A stretch of DNA of 64,000 nt from Spirosomataceae bacterium TFI 002. GTDB taxonomy: Bacteria; Bacteroidota; Bacteroidia; Cytophagales; Spirosomataceae. Shown here one piece after another: positions 1 to 8,900 of the stretch. Every line of letters starts with the position of its first letter. Within the stretch, counting starts at the first letter, position 1. The DNA lies in NCBI GenBank assembly GCA_900230115.1, contig LT907983.1, positions 1,798,001 to 1,862,000 of the forward strand. The letters are read 5' to 3'. The translations under genes and the position numbers were made by a program. The notes beneath the pieces were generated by a model that saw nothing but the letters and a program-made list of their open reading frames with translations, did not search any database and was not told the DNA's origin.

Positions 1-21
1 ATTTTCAAAATTTAAAAAATA

Positions 22-67
22 CCTCTAAAAAAAAGAAACCTCTCGAAAGTATAGGGCTAACGAGAGG
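22..67 (-). terminator. Rho-independent terminator of the barrel/OmpA operon
   Basis: Seven-base inverted repeat (CCTCTCG at 39-45 with CGAGAGG at 61-67). On the minus strand it is followed by a T-rich run, the complement of the A-run at 27-37. It lies about 50 bases after the stop of the minus-strand gene at 116. Confidence 0.8.
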
Positions 68-115
68 CTTTATGTGGATTTACTTTTTCAATGATATTTA
101 TTGTGCACTAAATAT

Positions 116-736
116 TTAAAAAGTGTAACCCACTGTTACAAAAAACAGATTACCCTTTCCCGCAAATTGGGCTTCCGTTTGGTTATTGTTATAATCTATA
201 TTGAATACATCATTGATGTTTCCTTCGTATCGGAAATCGACTGCGATTTTGCTAATATCGAAACCAACACCAGCTTGATACCCTAAAATCGCTTTTCTAA
301 ACCCTTCTTCTTCTTTTGTAATTCCTAGGTTGTCGAAAAAGCTGTCTTCTTTATTGATTAAAAAACTCGCCATTGGTCCCGCATTGAATCTTACAACATC
401 TCCCAAAGTTACACCTACCAACACTGGTACATCTATGTACGTCTTTTTGAACTCTTTTTTTGCTCCCAAAATACCGGTCGTGGTACCACCTTTTTGAGAA
501 AGAATAAGTTCTGGTTGGATAAATACTTTATTTCCTACTCTCATAAATACACCACCAGTGAATCCTGTTACTCTGGATGCGTTCTCTTCCCAAAAGTCTT
601 CGGAACTTCCGTTACCGTCACCCTTTACTTGAGAGAGGTTTACACCACCTCTTAATCCTATTTTGAAGGCGTCTTGACCTACCACCGCAGTACTAAAACT
701 AGTAAATGCTAAAATTGCTATTATTATCTTTTTCAT
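116..736 (-). CDS. Outer membrane beta-barrel protein, PorT-like
   Basis: A 206-residue exported protein. Residues 1-20 are a signal peptide ending in VVGQ. The rest alternates polar and hydrophobic residues with Gly/aromatic turns, for example GLRGGVNLSQ after the signal and repeated FIQPEL/TYIDVPVLVG type strands. It ends in an aromatic strand (FFVTVGYTF), as expected of a small Bacteroidota outer-membrane barrel. The function is unknown; members of this family are mostly annotated only as barrels. It starts four bases after the upstream OmpA gene and shares its terminator, so the two are probably one transcript and may form an envelope pair. Confidence 0.8.
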   Translation of the reverse strand: MKKIIIAILAFTSFSTAVVGQDAFKIGLRGGVNLSQVKGDGNGSSEDFWEENASRVTGFTGGVFMRVGNKVFIQPELILSQKGGTTTGILGAKKEFKKTYIDVPVLVGVTLGDVVRFNAGPMASFLINKEDSFFDNLGITKEEEGFRKAILGYQAGVGFDISKIAVDFRYEGNINDVFNIDYNNNQTEAQFAGKGNLFFVTVGYTF

Positions 737-740
737 ATTT

Positions 741-1442
741 CTATTTGTTTAAATTTTGTGATATTGTGTTTTCTTTTTGTGCCGATTTTTTCAAATCATT
801 ATTAGCAACAATTGCTAATTCCACTCTTCTGTTTTTTTGCTGACCGCTTTCTGTTTCATTTGACACTACCGGAGCATTTTCTCCATATCCACGAATAACC
901 ATTCTGTTAGATTTCACTCCATAAGAACTAAGCAAGTCGGATACACTTTGAGCTCTTTGCTTAGACAACTTCTCGTTGTAAGCTTCACTTCCTACATTGT
1001 CCGTATGACCAGCAACTAGAATATCTGTATCCTCATACTTCTCCAGTACATTTGCCAATTTTTGTAATTCAGCTTTTGACTTGGCAGACAACTGATAAGA
1101 ATCAAAACCAAATAAGATTCCTGAATCCATTGTAAGTTTGATCCCCTCTTCTACTCTTTCTACTTCTGCTACTTTACCCAGTTCTTTTTGAAGTTCGGCA
1201 GCCTGCTTGTCCATGTATTTTCCTATGACTGCACCTGCTACACCACCTACTGTAGAACCAATGATTGCATAAACAGCGGGGTTTTTCGACTTGGCTCCTA
1301 TTGCCGCACCAGCGGCTCCACCAGCACCTATTCCTATGATAGCTCCTTTTTGTTCTTTGGTGAGCTTCCTCAGCGAATTGCAACTAGTCATAGTTGCTAC
1401 ACCCAAAGAAAAAATCGAGAAATAAATTATTAGCTTTTTCAT
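741..1442 (-). CDS. OmpA-family lipoprotein with glycine zipper
   Basis: 233 residues. The signal peptide has a lipobox-like TSC at about residue 21. A glycine-zipper stretch rich in GxxxG/AxxxG lies at about residues 35-78. A C-terminal OmpA-like peptidoglycan-binding domain (about 105-213) carries GHTDN and NRRVEL. Domain order and size match the YiaD-like group of OmpA lipoproteins, which tie the outer membrane to peptidoglycan. It is the first gene of a two-gene unit with the barrel protein downstream. No terminator separates them. Confidence 0.88.
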   Translation of the reverse strand: MKKLIIYFSIFSLGVATMTSCNSLRKLTKEQKGAIIGIGAGGAAGAAIGAKSKNPAVYAIIGSTVGGVAGAVIGKYMDKQAAELQKELGKVAEVERVEEGIKLTMDSGILFGFDSYQLSAKSKAELQKLANVLEKYEDTDILVAGHTDNVGSEAYNEKLSKQRAQSVSDLLSSYGVKSNRMVIRGYGENAPVVSNETESGQQKNRRVELAIVANNDLKKSAQKENTISQNLNK

Positions 1443-1685
1443 TTTACGTTTTGTTTTGATTAAACCTTGAAGTAATCGTTAAAATTACCGTTCCCATTTC
1501 CCAAAGGGACAAAATTGAGTATTTCAAGAAATACTAATCCCCATTTTTCTACACTTATAATATCCTCAATCTCCTCGCAATAACATGCCTCAGCTTCTTA
1601 ATCAAGGCTTTATGATTTTTTTGCCAATAATTCCAAGAAATACCCATGCTGAGGAAGTCTATGTAGAATATTGAGGCTTGGGCAT
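1443..1685. other. Intergenic stretch with a 30-codon ORF and half of a 17-bp repeat
   Basis: This stretch lies between the terminator at 1686-1712 and the OmpA gene. On the minus strand, an ATG at 1647 opens a 30-residue basic ORF ending at 1555 (C-terminus RHVIARRLRIL). It resembles nothing I recognise and may be a remnant. Its stop overlaps a 17-base sequence repeated at 2433-2449. No RNA gene is evident. Confidence 0.35.
1540..1556 (-). repeat. 17-bp direct repeat, copy 1
   Basis: Minus-strand AAGTGTAGAAAAATGGG, identical to 2433-2449. Each copy ends in an ATGGG that opens a short frame: 6 codons here, 77 codons at the other copy. The origin is unknown; it could be a relic of a duplicated leader. 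Confidence 0.6.
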
Positions 1686-1712
1686 AAAAAAAGCCCTTGT
1701 TACAGGGCTTTT
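1686..1712 (-). terminator. Rho-independent terminator of the coiled-coil lipoprotein gene
   Basis: On the minus strand, AAAAGCCCT and AGGGCTTTTTTT form a stem with a short loop followed by a run of T. It lies just after the stop codon at 1730. Confidence 0.85.
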
Positions 1713-1729
1713 AGTTTAATGAGTTTTAA

Positions 1730-2116
1730 TTATTCATTTGGGAATATTGCTTCGTCCAATGCTTTCAACTCGCTTCTTACTGTACTTTTGAAATCAGCCC
1801 AACTCTCTTCTGTTTCATTGGCAATTTCTTCCAACTCCATACTAAGCTTACTTCTTTTTACCTTCAAGTCTTCCAGTTCGTTTTCAAGCTTAGTCTGATT
1901 TTCATCAGTTGCATTTTCAATATCATTGCTTAACTTTTCCATTTTCATGTCAAGTTTTGCCATTGCAGCGTTTAACTCTGCTTGTAGTTCTTCTTTCTCT
2001 TCGTTCAAGTCTGACATTAGCTCTTCTGTATTTTCTTCCATTTCGGTTTGTGAGGTATTACATGCTGAAAATGTCATCAGGAAAATTGTGCTTATCGCAA
2101 TTACTAAATGTTTCAT
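1730..2116 (-). CDS. Small coiled-coil lipoprotein
   Basis: 128 residues. A lipoprotein signal peptide ends in FSAC at about residue 19. Nearly all the remainder is a charged heptad-rich helix (long runs of E, K, L and N) ending in DEAIFPNE. It is predicted to be a periplasmic lipid-anchored coiled coil. No catalytic motif is visible and I do not recognise a named family. It is monocistronic, with its own terminator immediately downstream. Confidence 0.7.
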   Translation of the reverse strand: MKHLVIAISTIFLMTFSACNTSQTEMEENTEELMSDLNEEKEELQAELNAAMAKLDMKMEKLSNDIENATDENQTKLENELEDLKVKRSKLSMELEEIANETEESWADFKSTVRSELKALDEAIFPNE

Positions 2117-2520
2117 AACTGTATTTTTTAAGTTTAAATTTTTTGAATGCTTTAAAAGAACCTTTCTCCTAAAGCAGCTTTGAGTTTTCGTTCAATTGCA
2201 TTGCTAAAAAGATTGTTCCAATTGAAAATCACCTTCCGATTCTACAATTAATGACTGCGAGCAGAGATGATGGTTTACCAAAATCACAGTGTTCAGGTAG
2301 CAGATACCTATTATATACGAATGTCCAAAATTGGATTGTAAGGCTTGCTTTACGACATTAAACTCAACATTTTCCCTTGTATCTAAGTATGTCTCGTTTA
2401 GGTATTTACACGAATAATTGCAGACTCCCTTGCCCATTTTTCTACACTTTTTAAGTTAAAGTGTCAAAAAAACTGCTGGTACACCAATTTCATAGTTGAT
2501 GTAAACAAAACAATCGAACT
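2117..2520. other. 404-bp intergenic region, probably non-coding
   Basis: It separates two divergent genes. It holds a 77-codon minus-strand frame (2204-2437) with no recognisable domain and no signal peptide, which I do not call as a gene. It also holds the second copy of the 17-bp repeat and a 7-bp inverted repeat ACACTTT/AAAGTGT (2444-2450 and 2458-2464) about 60 bases before the start at 2521, a possible operator. Confidence 0.4.
2433..2449 (-). repeat. 17-bp direct repeat, copy 2
   Basis: Exact second copy of the sequence at 1540-1556, same orientation. It leads into the 77-codon open frame ending at 2204. Confidence 0.6.
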
Positions 2521-3429
2521 ATGAAAAAGCTATTTATTTTATTCGCTTCGCCCTTATTCATACTTACTTCATGTTCAGAGGTTGACATGGAAGAAAATGA
2601 TGTGAAACCAAAGCAAGTTTTGGAACAAAGTCTGGGCGAAAAACTAAACGAATCGCAAGTCACTTCTTACAAAGTGCACAAAGACTTAAAATATGGGTCT
2701 GATGAGTTTCAGTCTTATGATTTATATTCTCCAGTAAAAGCTGAAAACACCCCGTCGCCCGTAATGGTAGTGATACACGGTGGAGGATGGAGCTTATTGG
2801 ATAAGAGTTTCATGAATCTCCAAATAGATGAGTTCAAGAAAGAAAATAAAAATATTACCATTTTCAATATTAATCACAGACTTGCCGGTGTCAATGGTGC
2901 TCAATACGAACAAATTATTGAAGACCTGGACCTTGTAATTAGTGAAATAAAGAAGAAGAAAAGCGAGCTAAACCTTACTGATGATATTATTTTATACGGA
3001 TATAGCTCAGGTGGACATGTAGCTTTGGAATACTCAAAATTGCGTAAAAGCAACAGCGACATCAAAGCTGTGGCTGCAGCAGCACCACCAACAGACTTAA
3101 CATCAGAGAAAATCAGAAAGTCAATCATTGACGATAAAAATAGAAATCTTACTGAGTTGCTCATAGGAGAACCATATGAGAAAAACCCTGAGGCTTACAA
3201 AAATGCCAGTCCAATTTATAAGGTTTCGGCTAATAGCAAACCAACAATTCTATTTCACGGGAATAGCGATGATATTATAAACGTAGAACAGGTTAAAAAG
3301 ATGAGCGAACTACTTTCTCAAAATGGGGTTGAGAATAGATTTATTCAGTTCCAAAATGTAGGACACGAGTTCCAAAACAAACAAAGAGATATATCTAAGG
3401 AAGTATTTAACTTCTTGTCTCAGATGTAA
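2521..3429 (+). CDS. Lipoprotein alpha/beta hydrolase (esterase)
   Basis: 302 residues. Lipoprotein signal with LTSC (Cys about residue 18). The fold is an alpha/beta hydrolase of the esterase/BD-FAE type. It shows an HGGGW oxyanion motif near residue 90, the nucleophile motif GYSSGG with Ser162, a late Asp in HGNSDD, and the His of VGHEF near the C-terminus. It probably hydrolyses an ester (acetyl, feruloyl or short acyl) at the cell envelope; the substrate cannot be told. It stands alone, ends at a strong terminator and is divergent from the lipoprotein gene upstream. Confidence 0.82.
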   Translation: MKKLFILFASPLFILTSCSEVDMEENDVKPKQVLEQSLGEKLNESQVTSYKVHKDLKYGSDEFQSYDLYSPVKAENTPSPVMVVIHGGGWSLLDKSFMNLQIDEFKKENKNITIFNINHRLAGVNGAQYEQIIEDLDLVISEIKKKKSELNLTDDIILYGYSSGGHVALEYSKLRKSNSDIKAVAAAAPPTDLTSEKIRKSIIDDKNRNLTELLIGEPYEKNPEAYKNASPIYKVSANSKPTILFHGNSDDIINVEQVKKMSELLSQNGVENRFIQFQNVGHEFQNKQRDISKEVFNFLSQM

Positions 3430-3453
3430 TTAAAGACGCAATAAAGCAAACAA

Positions 3454-3490
3454 ACGACCTTTCATATTCAATTATGGAAGGTCGTTTTTA
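3454..3490 (+). terminator. Rho-independent terminator after the esterase gene
   Basis: ACGACCTT (3454-3461) pairs with AAGGTCGT (3478-3485), followed by TTTTA. It lies 25 bases after the stop codon. Confidence 0.85.
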
Positions 3491-3623
3491 TTTATAATTC
3501 AGGCTTTAAACTTCGTATTAATTTAAGCTCAGCTCCAATACAAAAGTGAATGACAAAAGTCTTATTTTAGGCTTTAAACTGTATTTGAAGACTCATTCAA
3601 AACCCTTTGCAATTTGTCACCTC

Positions 3624-5918
3624 TTAAAATGGATGTGCAATTGCTAAATTGAAAATAAGGTTCTCTTGTCTCCAAGTTTTATTACCCAGAGCAAATTCGT
3701 TAAGTACCCAAGGCGAATCTGTGAGCCAAGGTTTACGAATAGGACTAGCAAGGTCACCACGAATTACCAAATAGGTTAAGTCAAACCTTAATCCTATCCC
3801 CATATCCACGGCCATTTGTTTCATAAAGTCTTTGGTAAATTGAGCTTGGGCTCCATAAAATGTATCATCTCGGTATGTCCAAATATTACCGGCATCTACA
3901 AATCCAGCTAGTTCTACATATGACGAAACTTTGAATCGTGCTTCTGTATTAAGCTCAAGCTTAATATCTCCTTGGGCATTCGCACCAAAAAGCGTTTCAG
4001 AGACTTGAGCAGGTGTTACAGAACCTGGTCCAAGGCTTCTAGCCCTAAAACCTCTAAGTCCGTTGCTCCCTCCCACAAAAAATTGCTTCGTGAATGGTAA
4101 TATTATTGAATTATCATAAGGCAATCCAAATCCAGCTATGACCCGATTGGCCCAAGTGAAGCTTCTTATTGTTTTGTAATACCTTCCTTCTACATCCAGT
4201 TTGGCAAATTGCTCAAAAGGTATTTTGAAAAGAGATTGATACCCTCCCTCATTTTTATCCGCAATAAGTGAAGCAAAATTTCCCGCAATATCGAAACCGA
4301 ATGTAAAAGCAGTACGATTTCCATTGGTTTGAAGGTTCTTAGGGGTATAGTTCAGTTTGTACTCTGCTCCTAAGATTAACCTACTTTCCAGGATCTGAAA
4401 ATAACGCTCAATGTCGGTTAAGTTTTCGCTTAAAAATATCTGCTCAATGAAATTATCCGAAAAATTACTTGACCTAATTAAGGTTAGGTATAAGGGTGAA
4501 AAGTCGTGCTGAAATTCAATATTCTTTTTCCATAGATAAGACAAGGAAGCATTTGAGCTATTTTGGGTGTAGAAATCTCTTCTATTTAAAAGCTCGTAAG
4601 ACAAGCTAATATTCGTTTTTGGTACTCCATTCCCCAACCTTTGAGAAATAGGATTGTATGGAATTAAAAACCTTGGAAAATTAAGTTCACCTTTTATTCC
4701 CAATCTACGGTAATTGTTCCCGTAGTCGATCTGTCCAAATTGCAGGTCAATTCCTCCTGTAAGCTCAAAGTTTAATATCTCAGCTCCGCCAAAAATGTTT
4801 CTATTTTGCCACGACAAGGCTGCTTCGGAACCGTATAGGCCATTACTTTTTGTTAGACCACTCAGCTGCAACTTAATGGACTTCTTTTGAACGGGTGTCA
4901 AATAAAAATAGGCATCTAGCACATTGGTGTCACCTTGAGCCATTAAATCAAACTTGTTTCTTATAAACTTGAAGTTTTTTAGGTTTGTCAACCTATCGAG
5001 TGAAGCATCACGCTTTTCTGTACTATATAGATCTCCTGGCCTAAGTAGAATTGATTCTAAGAAAACTTTTGGTTTATAGGTCTGCTCATTCAATAGCATT
5101 TTCTTACGAGAGTCCATCAACTGATCCAAGTTTACTGTTGTGCCATCAATTCCAGTTGTAGAATTGGCAACGATTTTTATATCTCGTAGGTAATATTGCT
5201 TTAAGGCGACAATATTGGTTTTGGGTTTTACCCTTATGCTTAGGTCAAACTTATTGCTTCCTTTGTTTGTATCCACAAGCATCTCAAACAAGCTCGGATT
5301 GATAAAATAATATCCATTTGACCTAAATAACTCACTGATTCGCTCTCTTTCGGCAGAAATTTGTGTGAGTTCGTATGGTTGGCCTTTTTTAATTAACGAA
5401 TTCTGTGAAATATTAATTTTTGGATTTTCGCGAACCGTGGAGTCATAAATAATACTGTCTAAATAGTACCTAGGACTTAGTTCAATGTTGTAAATCGCCT
5501 TTTCATTCTTTTTATTAATTTCAGAAGTAGATTGAACAGTACTCCTGAAATAACCCTTGTTTTCTAATGAATTTGCAATCCTTTTCTCATTATAAGCCAA
5601 CTGTGTATTACTAAAGAAAATAGGCTCTTTTGCGAGTTTATTCCTCAAGAAATTCCTCACACCAACCTTTTTCTTAGGTTCTCCAATGTTATAATAGAAC
5701 CAAACCTGATATGGAAAACCAAATATTTTTTTGTTTTCTCGAGGAACAACCCCAAGAGACAAATCAGCCACAAGAGCCTTTTTGTCCAAAACTAGGCTGT
5801 CATTCAGGATATTTATCTCGGCTCCATTATATAGCCTTTGCCCTTGAGGTATTTTCTTTGTAATGGAACAAGAAGCCATTACAATTAACAATGATAGTAA
5901 GTAGATGCTCTTTCTCAT
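3624..5918 (-). CDS. tamL: Translocation and assembly module lipoprotein TamL (BamA/TamA family)
   Basis: 764 residues. Its signal peptide carries a lipobox (MASC, Cys about 17), as in the lipidated TamA homologues of Bacteroidota. Residues about 30-330 hold POTRA-like modules. The rest is a 16-strand-type Omp85 barrel with the lid/loop motif GSNGLRGFRARSLGPG and an aromatic C-terminus (AIAHPF). It should sit in the outer membrane and work with TamB, encoded directly upstream: the start codon overlaps the tamB stop by four bases (ATGA), so the two are translationally coupled. In this family it helps assemble or transport outer-membrane components. Confidence 0.9.
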   Translation of the reverse strand: MRKSIYLLSLLIVMASCSITKKIPQGQRLYNGAEINILNDSLVLDKKALVADLSLGVVPRENKKIFGFPYQVWFYYNIGEPKKKVGVRNFLRNKLAKEPIFFSNTQLAYNEKRIANSLENKGYFRSTVQSTSEINKKNEKAIYNIELSPRYYLDSIIYDSTVRENPKINISQNSLIKKGQPYELTQISAERERISELFRSNGYYFINPSLFEMLVDTNKGSNKFDLSIRVKPKTNIVALKQYYLRDIKIVANSTTGIDGTTVNLDQLMDSRKKMLLNEQTYKPKVFLESILLRPGDLYSTEKRDASLDRLTNLKNFKFIRNKFDLMAQGDTNVLDAYFYLTPVQKKSIKLQLSGLTKSNGLYGSEAALSWQNRNIFGGAEILNFELTGGIDLQFGQIDYGNNYRRLGIKGELNFPRFLIPYNPISQRLGNGVPKTNISLSYELLNRRDFYTQNSSNASLSYLWKKNIEFQHDFSPLYLTLIRSSNFSDNFIEQIFLSENLTDIERYFQILESRLILGAEYKLNYTPKNLQTNGNRTAFTFGFDIAGNFASLIADKNEGGYQSLFKIPFEQFAKLDVEGRYYKTIRSFTWANRVIAGFGLPYDNSIILPFTKQFFVGGSNGLRGFRARSLGPGSVTPAQVSETLFGANAQGDIKLELNTEARFKVSSYVELAGFVDAGNIWTYRDDTFYGAQAQFTKDFMKQMAVDMGIGLRFDLTYLVIRGDLASPIRKPWLTDSPWVLNEFALGNKTWRQENLIFNLAIAHPF

Positions 5919-8900
5919 TTATCCTTGTTTTTATTAAAGAGCTCACCGAAACTATTATAATCGCCAGTGAGTACAAAACTTACACCAGTCTCAAGCACGA
6001 AACCTTCTAATACTGTCTGAAATTGATTATTTCTATACACTTTGACAGCATATCTGCCATCTGGAGTAATGTTATACGACACTTCTATATTGTCCAATAT
6101 TTCGGCTGAGTTTTGATCCAAACCACTTGTATTCTCTAATTCAAAATTCTTACCTACACTCACTCTCACTCTGTCATTTAGGAATGTTTTGTTTAATCCC
6201 ACGCTCAAGTTGGTTCGATATGCTTCTCCAGAACCGGTATTCAACTGATCACTGTCAAGTCCAAAATTCAATCCAACTGAACCAAGAAAGTCATCTGCCA
6301 ACATATTCAACTGCTCGGTGAGGAGCTTACTTACACTTTGGCGTGCAATGGCTTGTGAATTGATCACACTACCACTTGAGCTAATTGTTTGATCATTAAA
6401 AAACTTATTGAATACCAACAATGAGAAAACTTGCTGATTCATTTCGCTTTGGTTCTTGCGTAAGGAGGCAAAAATGTCATTACTTTCCATCAATGATTTT
6501 ATAGAACTTTCTGCTTTTGCAGATGGCCTAAAATCAAAGGAAATGAGCGGATTCTCTATGGTACCTTCAATTTTCAAAAGAACGTCTATAGGCACTTTTC
6601 CATACGAATTCACATTCAAACCTAGAGAGTTTAAAGATTGAATATCGGTATTGACTTCGTAATATGCTTGCAACTGAATTGATGCTTTGTATGGATCACC
6701 AGACCAAATAATAGTTCCGCCTTTTTCAAGTTGGAAGTTTCGTTTCAAAAACTCCAATGAGAAGTCATAAGAACCCGACTCAATCTCATAAACACCAATC
6801 ATGAATAAATCACCTGACGGATAAATACCCGCAGTAATATTCGCTTGCCCTTTCACCTTTATATTATCACCACTAAACTCATCGACCACAATGGCAAGCT
6901 GTGCTTTTGGGTCGGTTTCTATGTCAACAATAATCTCATTGGTAAAACTGGCAATGCTTTCTAGGTTACTTTGCTTTTCCTCTTCACTTTCTTCGGGAGC
7001 TTTGTAATCTTTCGGAGGAACAAATGTTACAATATCTGAACCATTGATGTCTTCTATCTCGGCCGGCATAATGATAGTAACGTCGCTACTTGCATTCACT
7101 TTAACATTCCCGCCCACTGTTGGCTTCTCTCCTATGCCTTTGATGCTCAGGTTGGCGTCTATATTTGCCTTACCATAGTAAAGTTGATTAACTCCTTTTT
7201 TAGAATCTAGAAGCAAGAAATTCTTGGTATCCAATGCCAAGTCATAATTCACTTTATCCAAGTCCGACCAATTGACTTTTCCATTAAGTTTTAGTTTCTG
7301 ATTTAGAGAATCAAGAATTATAAAGTTGTCAAAACTCACCACTTGGCCCGAAAACTTAATGGCTTGGTCATTTACTCTAATTGGCGTGCCTAGGTAGGTA
7401 GAATTGATCTTTACTTTTTCAAAACCCAGCTTTCCTGTTACGTTCGGTTTATCTGAAGTTCCATTGAGCGAAAGCTTTCCTGAAATAAACCCATCAGCAC
7501 TTCTTACGGCATCGGGAGCAAGCTGCTCAATTAGCTTGGTATCAAAACGCTGTAAATCAACATCAAAATCTAGCGGCAAGTTGTCTTGAAAGCCCAAATA
7601 GCCATTTAAGGTCGCATTGGTGTTTTTACCAATCACCTCGGCTTCTATCGACACTTGGTCTCCATCTAACCTAGAAATCAGCACATTTACATTTCCATTA
7701 TCTACACCCTGTACAATGAACTTCTTCAACCCTATGTTTCCTTTTGCAACATAGTCTTGCATGTAATCTTCGATATAAAAATCGCCGAAAAGTGTACCAT
7801 TAATATCGTATGAAGCATATCCAGCTAAATCTACAAAAGGACGAATCTCAATGCCATTAAGTTTAATGGCTACTTCTTGAAAACTAGAATTTATCACTAG
7901 GTTTTCGCTGCCTTTACTTAGGATCAGGTTATTGATTTGTACGCCGTTTTCATTTGCAAAAATGGGTGAATCATTAACAGTATAGTTCGTATTTTCTAAC
8001 CTTAATTTTTGAAGATACAATTGAATACCATCTGCGAGTTTTTCAACACTCAAGCTCATTTTATTACTTGCCTCTTTCCCTTTCTCTGGGTTGGAGATGT
8101 AGGTGGCTTGCAACTTACTATTTGCAACATTAATTTCTAATTCGTTTTTATCCAATCTAGTTGTACCTACAGCAAATTTACTCAGTTTGGCGAGTCCATC
8201 AAGAGCTTCCCCATTTCCGTTCATTGCCAAGTCAAAACCTTCTAGTTCATAATCCAGATACCTTATATCACCAAAACTAGCAGTACTTTTAAGGCCACTA
8301 TTATCTTTTTCAATATTAAGAACTATAGACTTTTTGAAAGTTAAATCAGGAGCAAAGGTTGACCAGATAGGATGATCCTTCACAACCAAATTAAGGTCTA
8401 AGTTGTGATAAGTAATTTCACTGCTATACCTTGTACTATCCAAAAGATAGTAATTATTGATTTCTGCCAGCACCACGTCTGAAATCTCTGTATATGGAGC
8501 ACTTGTACTTAGTTTTAAATTCATAAAACCAGAACTAAAATCAGCTTGATTAACACCTGCATTATTCTCAAAAACTCCTTTACTTTCTCCAATACTCTTG
8601 CTCCCTATTTTCAATCTATTACTGACAAAATTACCAATTAAGCTTTCGGGAAGTGTCGAGCTCATATCGAACTGAATAAAGCCGCTTATTGGATCTGGCA
8701 AGTCGTAAATATTAACTTTTTTAAGATTGATGTTAGTGATTTCGATTTGTCCTTTTGCTGGCATTTTCTCATTATTGAGATCCAACTCCAGTTCCGTTTC
8801 GAGGTTAAAGTTTTGGTCTAAAGAAGTGGCCACAAGATTGACAATGCTATCTTTCATTGCCAAGTCTAGATTCAGATCTGAATAATCATATCCATTGTAG

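Noticed and set aside
2204-2437. 77-codon minus-strand frame
   Set aside because: It has no recognised domain, signal peptide or promoter, and unremarkable composition. It could be chance in AT-rich DNA.
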